DNA of 45,703 nucleotides from Spirochaetales bacterium. GTDB taxonomy: Bacteria; Spirochaetota; Spirochaetia; JC444; Marispirochaetaceae. The position numbers were made by a program, and so were the translations under genes. Each line of letters begins with the position of its first letter. Position 1 is the stretch's first letter. Below are positions 8,156 to 15,018 of this stretch, piece by piece. The stretch is from NCBI GenBank assembly GCA_016935695.1, contig JAFGQL010000176.1, positions 1-45,703 of the forward strand. Direction: 5' to 3'. The notes beneath the pieces are model-generated. The model worked only from the letters and a program-made list of their open reading frames with translations, searched no databases and was not told the DNA's origin.

Positions 8156-8742
8156 TCGCCTGCCTCATCGGCTAAGTGTTTGCGAACGGATATATAGGGT
8201 TTTTCTACAATAGTTTTATACGGATCATTCTGTATCAGCTTTCTGAAATCCTTTTCTATTGATTGATAGAGGGAGTAAGGAATTTTCATAACAGCAATTT
8301 CATTGTCTTTCAGACCATGTATGTGGAATATCAATCTGGAATCGACATAATCCTGGAAGAGTATTACAGTTTTTGACGGATCGGGTACTTTCTGGATAAT
8401 TTGCAATTTAATGATTTCGATTATCTCTTTTTTAAAATCTTTCGAAAGGATGTGTATGTATTCAATAAGTTCAGGATAACCGATTACATAGAGTGAATTA
8501 CTATCCAGTTGCTGCGTTTCAAATGTTGAGAATCTTTCATTTTCCGGGATAAATGATACATGCTCGTTGTCCAGGGTGCGGAAAGTAAGAGGTATTTCAG
8601 GTTTGAGTATTTTCCCGCAGCGATCACAGCTGGTGGAAAGGAATTCACCCTGTAAAATAGAGGTAATTGTGTCGTCATCTAAAATGTATTCGTCTTTAAC
8701 GGGTATTTCTACTGCATTATTACAATAACACTGAAACTGCAT
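8152..8742 (-). CDS. CpXC-domain protein
   Basis: 196 residues. The N-terminal part has CxC (Cys5, Cys7) and CDRC (Cys39, Cys42), the arrangement of the CpXC domain, a predicted metal-binding zinc-ribbon-like module of unknown function. Residues 75-196 are a helical and strand mix without a recognised family. There is no signal peptide, so the protein is cytoplasmic, unlike its coupled partner. GGAGAGG about eight bases before the ATG at 8742 supports the start. It lies 13 bases after rseP and overlaps the propeller gene by four bases. Confidence 0.7.
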   Translation of the reverse strand: MQFQCYCNNAVEIPVKDEYILDDDTITSILQGEFLSTSCDRCGKILKPEIPLTFRTLDNEHVSFIPENERFSTFETQQLDSNSLYVIGYPELIEYIHILSKDFKKEIIEIIKLQIIQKVPDPSKTVILFQDYVDSRLIFHIHGLKDNEIAVMKIPYSLYQSIEKDFRKLIQNDPYKTIVEKPYISVRKHLADEAGE

Positions 8743-8755
8743 GATTAACCTCTCC

Positions 8756-10132
8756 TTACTTAAACAAAAAATAACGGATATCGTTGAACAGACTCGTAGT
8801 TAGCAGCAGCGCAATTACGATTACTCCTGCCATTTGATAACGATAAAAAGTTTTCATGGAAAGGGGTTTTTTACGTATCCATTCAACCACATTATACAAA
8901 ATCATGCCACCATCTACAGCCGGCAGTGGTAAAAGATTCATGAAACACAAGGCGACACTTATGAAAGATATGAACTGAAAAATTGTTGTTAACCCGGTTT
9001 TGATACCGTGAGAAAAACCGTATACAGCGTATTGACCGACTGTATAGGTGATGCGCAATGGCCCGGATACAGTCTCTTTAAGATCAATCCCTTTAAAAAG
9101 CAGTCCGATTCCGCGGACGGATATAATCAGCACATCGATTGTTTCAGATATACCCTGATAAACCGCTTTAATGGGATTGCGTTCAACGTCTGTGAATGTA
9201 GTGGACTCCAGCTGTAAACCAAAACTGTCTTCGGTTTCAGATGGATGTACAGGAACTGTTACCGTTATAACTTCACGGTTACGCATATACGTGATTGTAG
9301 GGACCGTACTCACATGAAATGAGTTTTCCAAAGCCGACAAAAAATCGTAATTATTGTAAACAGATGTGCCGTTGACCTCTGTTATCAGGTCTCCTTTTCT
9401 TAACCCGGCGGCATGAAAAGGAGAGCCTGTTGTGAGAGACGAGATCTTGAGAGGAATCCATGGTGCAATGCCTATGAAGCCAGTCCCGTTCCGTTTGTTT
9501 AATTCGGGGGTTATTTGTGTTTCGATAATTTGATTATCACGCAGATACCTTACAGGTAAGGGTGTATCAGGATTCCTGGAAATTATCTCCTGCAAATCAC
9601 GGTAATTATGTACTTGTTTTGCGCCTATACTGAGGATCTCATCTCCAGTTTGTAGTCCTGCAATATCTACCGGGTAGTTATCCCTTTCTTCAAAAAGTGC
9701 GGGATAATCGGAGATTACTACTATTTTACTTTCCCATGACTGATAATCAGTACCAATTATCCACACTATACTGAATAAAAGTATTGCAAAAACTGCATTA
9801 AATAATGGACCTGCAAGATAGGTAACAATTCTGCGCTGTGGAGATACTCCGAAGAGACTGTTTTTTATATCGCTCTGAGGTACTTCCTGTCCTTCAAGTT
9901 TCTTTTCAATTATCTGTTCCCCCTTCATTTTGCAATACCCGCCAACCGGGAAAAGACACAGCCGATATTCAGTGCGTCCTTTTTGAAATGAAAAAACAGG
10001 AGGACCCCAGCCGAGGGCGAAGGCTTCCACTTCAATGCCAACGAGTTTCGCGGCTGTGTAATGGCCGAGTTCATGAATGAAAACAATTATTCCAAGCCCT
10101 AATAAGCCGGTGACGATATACAAAAATACCAC
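8756..10132 (-). CDS. rseP: RIP metalloprotease RseP (site-2 protease family)
   Basis: 458 residues. A zinc intramembrane protease that cuts membrane-anchored regulators or leftover signal peptides. The active-site HELGH is at 20-24 in the first membrane helix, and the third zinc ligand region reads LLPLPAVDGG near 395-405. Between them are two PDZ domains, the first around VDIAGLQTGDEILSIG and the second around FHAAGLRKGDLITEVNG. The start is GTG at 10132, with GAGG ten bases upstream inside the end of cdsA. The gene follows cdsA with a 12-base gap, the canonical position, but dxr is missing between them. Which substrate it cuts here is unknown. Confidence 0.95.
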   Translation of the reverse strand: MVFLYIVTGLLGLGIIVFIHELGHYTAAKLVGIEVEAFALGWGPPVFSFQKGRTEYRLCLFPVGGYCKMKGEQIIEKKLEGQEVPQSDIKNSLFGVSPQRRIVTYLAGPLFNAVFAILLFSIVWIIGTDYQSWESKIVVISDYPALFEERDNYPVDIAGLQTGDEILSIGAKQVHNYRDLQEIISRNPDTPLPVRYLRDNQIIETQITPELNKRNGTGFIGIAPWIPLKISSLTTGSPFHAAGLRKGDLITEVNGTSVYNNYDFLSALENSFHVSTVPTITYMRNREVITVTVPVHPSETEDSFGLQLESTTFTDVERNPIKAVYQGISETIDVLIISVRGIGLLFKGIDLKETVSGPLRITYTVGQYAVYGFSHGIKTGLTTIFQFISFISVALCFMNLLPLPAVDGGMILYNVVEWIRKKPLSMKTFYRYQMAGVIVIALLLTTSLFNDIRYFLFK

Positions 10133-10144
10133 TTATACTTTACC

Positions 10145-10978
10145 TCAAAAAAAACTAAGGATAAATAAATACACAGGTCCTGATAAAAGAACGGAATCTA
10201 TGGAATCCAGGATACCGCCTCTGCCAGGAATAATATCACCTGAATCCTTAATCTGCGCGCTCCGTTTCAGTGCAGATTCAGACAGGTCGCCGATTATACC
10301 GCTGAAGCCCATAGCAATACCCAGCACGATACTTACAGGTATGGATCTGAATGCCTGGGGAAATATAATCTGCCAGAGGACAGCAAAGATAATAGTGAAG
10401 GAAAATCCCCCGATAAACCCTACAAGACTCTTTTTAGGGCTTACCACCGAGAAATTTTGACTGTTTCTTCCAAAGAGCATGCCAATAAGGTAAGCAAAGG
10501 TATCGTTGGCAAACACAAGCCAGAAAAAAAGGAAAAAATGAAGACCGGGGTCCTGGAGTGTAGAAATTGACAGAGTGAAAATGGAAAGAAATCCTGGATA
10601 TACTATAATTCCAATTCCTCCCATTATCCGCAATATGACATCCTTCAGCTGCTCCTCTTTCTTAATAAAGGCTTCGATTGTTATGGGATATGCGAATAGA
10701 AGAAAAAGAAAATAGGGGAAATACTCGGAGGGAATGATGCCTATATTCTGAAGGTATATATAGACAGGGAAAATACCAGGAAGAAAAGATATGCCCGGGA
10801 CAACATATATGCCTTTGTTTGCAAGGAGGAGTTTCATTTCTTTCCCGGCCAGAACCAAAAATGGTATACCCAGCAGGTGAAAGACAAGATGATTATAATG
10901 AGGCAGCAGTAAGAGTATGGAAAAAATGCTGGGAACTGCTACAAAAAACATTGCAAGGCGAGTTTTCAAGTTACTCAC
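10145..10978 (-). CDS. cdsA: Phosphatidate cytidylyltransferase
   Basis: 277 residues. A membrane enzyme making CDP-diacylglycerol from phosphatidate and CTP for phospholipid synthesis. It has about seven hydrophobic segments and the C-terminal family signature ALKRSAQIKDSGDIIPGRGG followed by ILDSIDS, where the usual PGHGG is PGRGG. I chose the GTG at 10978: it overlaps the uppS stop as GTGA, and GGAGG (10985-10989) lies six bases upstream. An ATG at 11011 would add 11 residues and overlap uppS by 37 bases without a good ribosome-binding site. It is third in the frr-uppS-cdsA-rseP run. Confidence 0.93.
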   Translation of the reverse strand: MSNLKTRLAMFFVAVPSIFSILLLLPHYNHLVFHLLGIPFLVLAGKEMKLLLANKGIYVVPGISFLPGIFPVYIYLQNIGIIPSEYFPYFLFLLFAYPITIEAFIKKEEQLKDVILRIMGGIGIIVYPGFLSIFTLSISTLQDPGLHFFLFFWLVFANDTFAYLIGMLFGRNSQNFSVVSPKKSLVGFIGGFSFTIIFAVLWQIIFPQAFRSIPVSIVLGIAMGFSGIIGDLSESALKRSAQIKDSGDIIPGRGGILDSIDSVLLSGPVYLFILSFF

Positions 10979-11679
10979 AAAACACCTCCGAATTTCCTGA
11001 CCCGGCCGCAATAAGAATCCAATGCGGCGTCTAAGTCAGCCTCTGTCCAGTCTGGCCAAAATTTATCAGATATGAATATTTCAGAATATGCGCTTTGCCA
11101 TAGCAGGAAATTGCTTAAGCGGCAATCACCGCCTGTACGGATAATCAGATCGGGATCTGGAAATCCGTGTTGATCCAAATAGGCAGAAATAAGGGTTTCC
11201 GATAATTCATTGATGACCCCTGCCTCAACTATTCGCTGAACACTCCGGACTATTTCATCACGGCCCCCATAGTTTATGGCGAGATTGACTGTTGTACCAG
11301 TAAATCCGGAAGTTGCGTTAACTACTGTCTGAATTTCATTCAGAATAGCCTTGGATAGACCATGAGGGTTCCCGGTGTGAACTACCCGTATTTGATTATC
11401 AATATAAAACTGCATTTCCTTTTTTAGGTGCAGACGGATGAGATCCATAAGGAAGCCTACTTCATCCTTTGTCCGTTTCCAGTTTTCCGTAGAAAAGGCA
11501 TACAGGGTGATATAAGGAATCTGCAGATATGATGCGTGTTTGACAATGCGTTTGGCAGTATTCAACCCTTCTCTATGACCAAATGTTCTGGGTTTCTTGC
11601 GTGTGACTGCCCACCTGCCGTTCCCGTCCATTATGATACCAACATGAGAAGGAAAAGCTCGCTTTTTGCTGGACTTCAT
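10975..11679 (-). CDS. uppS: Isoprenyl (undecaprenyl) diphosphate synthase
   Basis: 234 residues, normal for the cis-prenyltransferase family that makes the undecaprenyl carrier for cell wall synthesis. The motifs are in order: HVGIIMDGNGRWA with the magnesium ligand Asp18, GHREG, TLYAFSTENWKR, NLAINYGGRDEIV and the C-terminal PDLIIRTGGDCRLSNFLLWQ with SEIFISDKFWPD. The ATG at 11679 comes nine bases after the frr stop; the ribosome-binding site is weak and coupling to frr is likely. cdsA starts within its stop codon. Confidence 0.96.
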   Translation of the reverse strand: MKSSKKRAFPSHVGIIMDGNGRWAVTRKKPRTFGHREGLNTAKRIVKHASYLQIPYITLYAFSTENWKRTKDEVGFLMDLIRLHLKKEMQFYIDNQIRVVHTGNPHGLSKAILNEIQTVVNATSGFTGTTVNLAINYGGRDEIVRSVQRIVEAGVINELSETLISAYLDQHGFPDPDLIIRTGGDCRLSNFLLWQSAYSEIFISDKFWPDWTEADLDAALDSYCGRVRKFGGVL

Positions 11680-11688
11680 GGCTGGCTC

Positions 11689-12243
11689 TTATATTTCTAG
11701 AATCTCTTTCTCTTTGTCTTCCAACAAAGTGTTTATGTCCTTTACGTATTTGTCTGTCAGTTTCTGAATTTCATCAGCACCGCGCTTTTCATCATCTTCG
11801 GTGATGTCACCGTTTTTCTGCATTTTTTTCAATTCATCGTTTGCGTCACGCCGGATATTGCGTATTGAAACCCGTGATTGTTCTGCAATATTTTTCACGT
11901 GTTTTACTAATTCTTTTCTGCGGTCTTCTGTTAGAGGAGGGATGTTAATGCGGATTACTTTACCGTCGTTATTAGGATTGACCGACAGTTCAGATTTTAA
12001 AAGAGCTTTTTCAATTTCCGGTAATACCCCTTTATCCCAGGGCTGAATGACAATAAGCCGTGCTTCCGGGGTGGATACGGTGGCTACTTGATTGAGGGGA
12101 GTAGGGCTGCCGTAATAATCAACCCTGATTTTATCGAACAAGGAGGTTGAAGCCCTGCCTGTGCGCACGCCGTTAAAATCATCCTTCAGGGAGGAGAGGC
12201 TTTTACCCATTCGCTCTTCTGTCGTTAATAGTAATTCATCCAT
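11689..12243 (-). CDS. frr: Ribosome recycling factor
   Basis: 184 residues, the standard size. RRF splits post-termination ribosomes together with EF-G. It begins MDELLLTTEERMGKSL and has the conserved VRTGRAST, VDYYGSPTPLNQVA, PPLTEDRRKELVKHVK and RNIRRDANDELKKM blocks. The ATG at 12243 follows AGGGAGC (12251-12257) at a good distance. An upstream in-frame start at 12288 would lie inside the terminator hairpin and add 15 unrelated residues, so it was rejected. No promoter is visible between the tsf terminator and this gene, so expression probably depends on read-through or a promoter within tsf. Confidence 0.96.
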   Translation of the reverse strand: MDELLLTTEERMGKSLSSLKDDFNGVRTGRASTSLFDKIRVDYYGSPTPLNQVATVSTPEARLIVIQPWDKGVLPEIEKALLKSELSVNPNNDGKVIRINIPPLTEDRRKELVKHVKNIAEQSRVSIRNIRRDANDELKKMQKNGDITEDDEKRGADEIQKLTDKYVKDINTLLEDKEKEILEI

Positions 12244-12272
12244 TCTATAAGCTCCCTTATTCCGTTGAAGGT

Positions 12273-12304
12273 AAAAAGGGCCCGGCAACCGGGCCCCTTT
12301 TTTT
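12273..12304 (-). terminator. Intrinsic terminator after tsf
   Basis: GGGCCCGG at 12278-12285 and CCGGGCCC at 12289-12296 form an eight-base-pair GC stem with a three-base loop. On the minus strand a T5 run follows (12273-12277), and an A-run precedes, overlapping the tsf stop. The plus strand also has a T7 run, but no rightward gene is there. It separates rpsB-tsf from frr-uppS-cdsA-rseP, so some read-through is implied. Confidence 0.85.
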
Positions 12305-13139
12305 ATTTGCCAATACGATAGTAAATAAATTCTTTAACGAATACTTTACCGCCGGCTTCTTTTGAAACCATCTCGGCCTTTTTCTGGACGCTCACTTTGT
12401 CGTCTTTCACAAAGGGCTGATCCTGAAGGCATATTTCAGACATATGTTTATTGATCTTGCCTTTTACGATACCAGCAACAACATTCTCGGGTTTACCGAG
12501 GTTTTTTGCCTGCGTGGTAAAAATCTCTTCCTGCTCTTTCAGATAGGCCGGATCAACAGATTGCTGATCCAGGTACTGGGGATTGAACGCAGCAACGTGT
12601 AGAGCTGTATCGAAAGCAAATTCCTTAACAGTCGCATGTGACTTCAGGCTGTTGTTTTCCAGTCCGAGCTTGACCAGTACGCCTATGGTGCCTTCTCCGT
12701 GCACATAATCGACAACATATTCAGACTCGGAAATACTCATAAGAGCAAATTTGGAAATGGTGATATTTTCCTTGATAATTCCAACAGCTTCTTTAATCAT
12801 ACCGTCGATTTCATCATTCGCTTCAGTGAGGCTGTTGTCGATTATCTTTTCGAGTATTGAGTTACCGTACCTGATGAAATCATTATTACGGGCAACGAAG
12901 TCGGTTTCACAGGCCAGCTCAAGAATTGCCGCTTTATCCGTCTTCAACATGGTGAATACACGGCCTTCATTGGTTTCCCTGTCGCTGCGTTTCGCCGCGG
13001 CAGCTAATCCCAGCTCCTTAAGAATACGCTCGGCCTGAGCAAAGTCTCCGTTCGCATCGGTCAAAGCTTTTTTGCAGTCCATCATGCCTGCGCCAGTTTT
13101 ATCTCTTAGTGCTTTAACATCACTTGCACTGATAGCCAT
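12303..13139 (-). CDS. tsf: Elongation factor Ts
   Basis: 278 residues, normal length. EF-Ts exchanges nucleotide on EF-Tu. The N-terminal UBA-like domain reads VKALRDKTGAGMMDCKKAL, followed by the family signatures RETNEGRV and ELACETDFVARNNDF. The C-terminal dimerisation-like part contains IVKGKINKHMSEICLQDQPF, the EF-Tu contact region. The start is three bases after the rpsB stop, and the ribosome-binding site GAGGAG overlaps the last codons of rpsB. A strong terminator follows directly after the stop. Confidence 0.97.
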   Translation of the reverse strand: MAISASDVKALRDKTGAGMMDCKKALTDANGDFAQAERILKELGLAAAAKRSDRETNEGRVFTMLKTDKAAILELACETDFVARNNDFIRYGNSILEKIIDNSLTEANDEIDGMIKEAVGIIKENITISKFALMSISESEYVVDYVHGEGTIGVLVKLGLENNSLKSHATVKEFAFDTALHVAAFNPQYLDQQSVDPAYLKEQEEIFTTQAKNLGKPENVVAGIVKGKINKHMSEICLQDQPFVKDDKVSVQKKAEMVSKEAGGKVFVKEFIYYRIGK

Positions 13140-13142
13140 TTT

Positions 13143-14081
13143 TTACTCCTCGTAAAGTTTATCCTCATCAATGAGATTTTCTGCAGTATCTTCAGATTCT
13201 GCCGCAGCGGTTGACACATGCTTGGTGTCATCTTTCTCGGGTTCATAATCCGAATAATCTTTGTCTGCAAAACTCTCGCTGTCGTCACCCCTGACGTACA
13301 GATCCTCTGCCGGTTCCGCCGCAGGCTCTTTAGATGCCTTTTCTTCCTTTGTCCCTGTTGATTCATCATCCTGTAGGGTTTCAATGACCTCGAGTCCGAC
13401 TTCATTATCAGCCTCTATAACCGCGTTTGCGATAATCTGGGTGAAAAGGGTAATCGCGCGAATCGCGTCGTCATTACCGGGGATGGGATAATCAATTCCT
13501 TCAGGATTACAGTTGGTGTCTACCACTGCAATGATGGGAAGACCCATTCTCCGCGCTTCTGCAACGGCTATTGCTTCGGTTTTTGTGTCGACAATGAACA
13601 CAAGGCCGGGCAGTTCCTTCATTTCCTTAATTCCGCCCAGGTTTTTTTCCAGACGGGATTTTTCTTTATTCAGTCTCGACACTTCTTTTTTTGTTAAATT
13701 GTCAAAAGTGCCGTCGATCTCCATCTTTTCAATTTTCTTAAGCCTGAGAATTGATTGCTTAATGGTAGAGAAGTTGGTAAGCATTCCGCCCAACCAACGG
13801 TTATTCACATAAAACATGCCGCAGCGTTCAGCTTCTTTCTGAATAGCCTGCTGAGCCTGTTTCTTTGTACCAATAAAAAGCACGGATTTTCCGTCGTGGA
13901 CATTTTTCTGAACCACACGGTATGCTTCCTTGATACTTGCGATAGTTTTCTGGAGATCGATGATATGGATCCCGTTTCGCTCCGCGAAGATGAAGCGTTT
14001 CATCCTGGGGTCCCATCGGCGGGTCTGATGCCCGAAATGTACACCTGATTCCAACAGGTTTTTCATGGTTACAACTGCCAA
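13143..14081 (-). CDS. rpsB: 30S ribosomal protein uS2 with an acidic C-terminal tail
   Basis: 312 residues. The uS2 body (1-230) has [52 protein letters not shown] and the [24 protein letters not shown] block. Residues 231-312 form an extra, strongly acidic tail; most bacterial uS2 proteins end near 240-255. The start is TTG at 14081: AGGAGG (14088-14093) is six bases upstream, and the residues MAVVTMK match the usual MATVSM opening, while an ATG five codons later is too far from the ribosome-binding site. A rare TTG start on such a highly expressed gene may hold translation in check. It is co-transcribed with tsf. Confidence 0.96.
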   Translation of the reverse strand: MAVVTMKNLLESGVHFGHQTRRWDPRMKRFIFAERNGIHIIDLQKTIASIKEAYRVVQKNVHDGKSVLFIGTKKQAQQAIQKEAERCGMFYVNNRWLGGMLTNFSTIKQSILRLKKIEKMEIDGTFDNLTKKEVSRLNKEKSRLEKNLGGIKEMKELPGLVFIVDTKTEAIAVAEARRMGLPIIAVVDTNCNPEGIDYPIPGNDDAIRAITLFTQIIANAVIEADNEVGLEVIETLQDDESTGTKEEKASKEPAAEPAEDLYVRGDDSESFADKDYSDYEPEKDDTKHVSTAAAESEDTAENLIDEDKLYEE

Positions 14082-14095
14082 AGCAATCCTCCTAC

Positions 14096-14113
14096 ATGCG
14101 GATATATCCGCAT
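14096..14113. promoter_or_regulatory. 18-bp perfect palindrome before the rpsB ribosome-binding site
   Basis: ATGCGGATATATCCGCAT is its own reverse complement. In the rpsB leader RNA it would fold into a seven-base-pair hairpin ending two bases before AGGAGG. It could gate access to the ribosome-binding site, fitting the known autoregulation of rpsB by uS2 in other bacteria, or act as a DNA operator. Confidence 0.5.
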
Positions 14114-14130
14114 CCTTCTCTGTGTGATCT

Positions 14131-14149
14131 CGGTTTCATGGTGAAACCG
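14131..14149 (-). promoter_or_regulatory. Leader hairpin near the predicted 5' end of the rpsB transcript
   Basis: CGGTTTCA at 14131-14138 pairs with TGAAACCG at 14142-14149 around a three-base loop. It would sit at or very near the 5' end of the rpsB mRNA if the promoter at 14155-14185 is used. There is no T-run, so it is unlikely to terminate maf transcription. Confidence 0.45.
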
Positions 14150-14154
14150 GAAAT

Positions 14155-14185
14155 TTTATAACCTGTTTTAAACAGATTATGTTAA
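14155..14185 (-). promoter_or_regulatory. Candidate rpsB-tsf promoter with an inverted repeat in its spacer
   Basis: On the minus strand TTAACA (14180-14185) and TATAAA (14155-14160) are separated by 19 bases. Within the spacer is the perfect repeat CTGTTT-T-AAACAG (14163-14175), a possible operator. The -35 overlaps the last bases of maf. Confidence 0.45.
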
Positions 14186-14752
14186 ATAGTGTTGCCTTAA
14201 AATGCCATAAATTTTATGAATAGGCAAGCCCATCACCGTGTAGTGCGACCCCTTGATCTGACGGATAAGACAAGCTCCGGCTCCCTGGATACGGTATGCG
14301 CCGGCCGCCGACTTCCATTCACCAGTGCCCAAATACCACTGTATGGTCCCATGGGAAAGAGGCAGGAATCTAACCCTGGTTTTGTCAAAGCCGCTGTGGA
14401 ATTTGCCGGTGAGCGGATTATAGACACAGAATCCGGTGAATACCCAATGAGTTTTTCCCGAAAAATCAGACAACATACGGTTTGCTTCTGTTTTGTCTGC
14501 AGGTTTTCCAAGAATGTTGTTCCTGAAATAAATCATAGTATCAGCCGCTACAATGAAATGGTTTTTATAGTGCTTAGAGGCAGCTTCGGCTTTTTTGATG
14601 GACAGCCTGACACAGTTTTTCTGAGGATCGGTTCCGATGAGTGTCTCGTCAATATCGGCATCGTACACGGTAAAGGGTATGTTCAACAGCGATAGAATCT
14701 CTTGGCGTCTTGGACTTGCCGACGCAAGCAGCAAGGGATGGCTATTCGTCAT
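14177..14752 (-). CDS. maf: Maf-family nucleoside triphosphate pyrophosphatase
   Basis: 191 residues. Maf proteins hydrolyse non-canonical or methylated NTPs, or dTTP/UTP, and are linked to division arrest. The opening LLLASASPRRQEILSLL is diagnostic. DADIDET, KKAEAASKH and VAADTMIYF follow, with the catalytic Asp in the last. The C-terminal part has SAAGAYRIQGAGACLI and VMGLPIHKIY. The ATG at 14752 has AGGA upstream; a longer frame to 14809 adds 19 unrelated residues that overlap the neighbour. It follows the small membrane protein gene by ten bases and precedes the rpsB promoter. Confidence 0.93.
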   Translation of the reverse strand: MTNSHPLLLASASPRRQEILSLLNIPFTVYDADIDETLIGTDPQKNCVRLSIKKAEAASKHYKNHFIVAADTMIYFRNNILGKPADKTEANRMLSDFSGKTHWVFTGFCVYNPLTGKFHSGFDKTRVRFLPLSHGTIQWYLGTGEWKSAAGAYRIQGAGACLIRQIKGSHYTVMGLPIHKIYGILRQHYLT

Positions 14753-14762
14753 GGGGAAGTTC

Positions 14763-15002
14763 CTACTGAAGTTTAGCGCAGATAAATGAACCGGCTGCAA
14801 TACCTGCAAGGGTTCCCGGATTCAGGCGCACGACACATGATACGATGTATACATCGAAGCCGATTGTACCGGCAACAAAGGAAAGATCAATGCCGATTCT
14901 TAATAGAATAATGGCAATAATGGCCCATGACAGAGTACCGACGATCGCCGATAATGAAAAAATCTGGATAAACAGAGGCAGGTTGTTCTTATTGAATTTC
15001 AT
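14763..15002 (-). CDS. Small membrane protein, DUF4321-like
   Basis: 79 residues with two hydrophobic segments, about 10-34 and 57-77. The C-terminal half (IGFDVYIVSCVVRLNPGTLAG) resembles small DUF4321 proteins, which precede maf in several anaerobic bacteria, so both sequence and context point there. Function unknown. The start at 15002 is 16 bases after the ABC-F stop; starting at 15068 would overlap that gene by 50 bases. The ribosome-binding site (AAAGGA) is a little far from the ATG. Confidence 0.6.
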   Translation of the reverse strand: MKFNKNNLPLFIQIFSLSAIVGTLSWAIIAIILLRIGIDLSFVAGTIGFDVYIVSCVVRLNPGTLAGIAAGSFICAKLQ

Positions 15003-15018
15003 AGTATCAGGTATCCTT

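Noticed and set aside
10979-11011. cdsA starting at the ATG at 11011
   Set aside because: It has no ribosome-binding site and overlaps uppS by 37 bases, while the GTG at 10978 has GGAGG six bases upstream and a four-base overlap.
12244-12288. frr starting at 12288
   Set aside because: The extra 15 residues would be encoded by the terminator hairpin, and the 184-residue form is the family's normal length.
14131-14149. Terminator after maf
   Set aside because: The hairpin is not followed by a T-run on the minus strand, and it lies downstream of a promoter-like sequence, so a leader element fits better.
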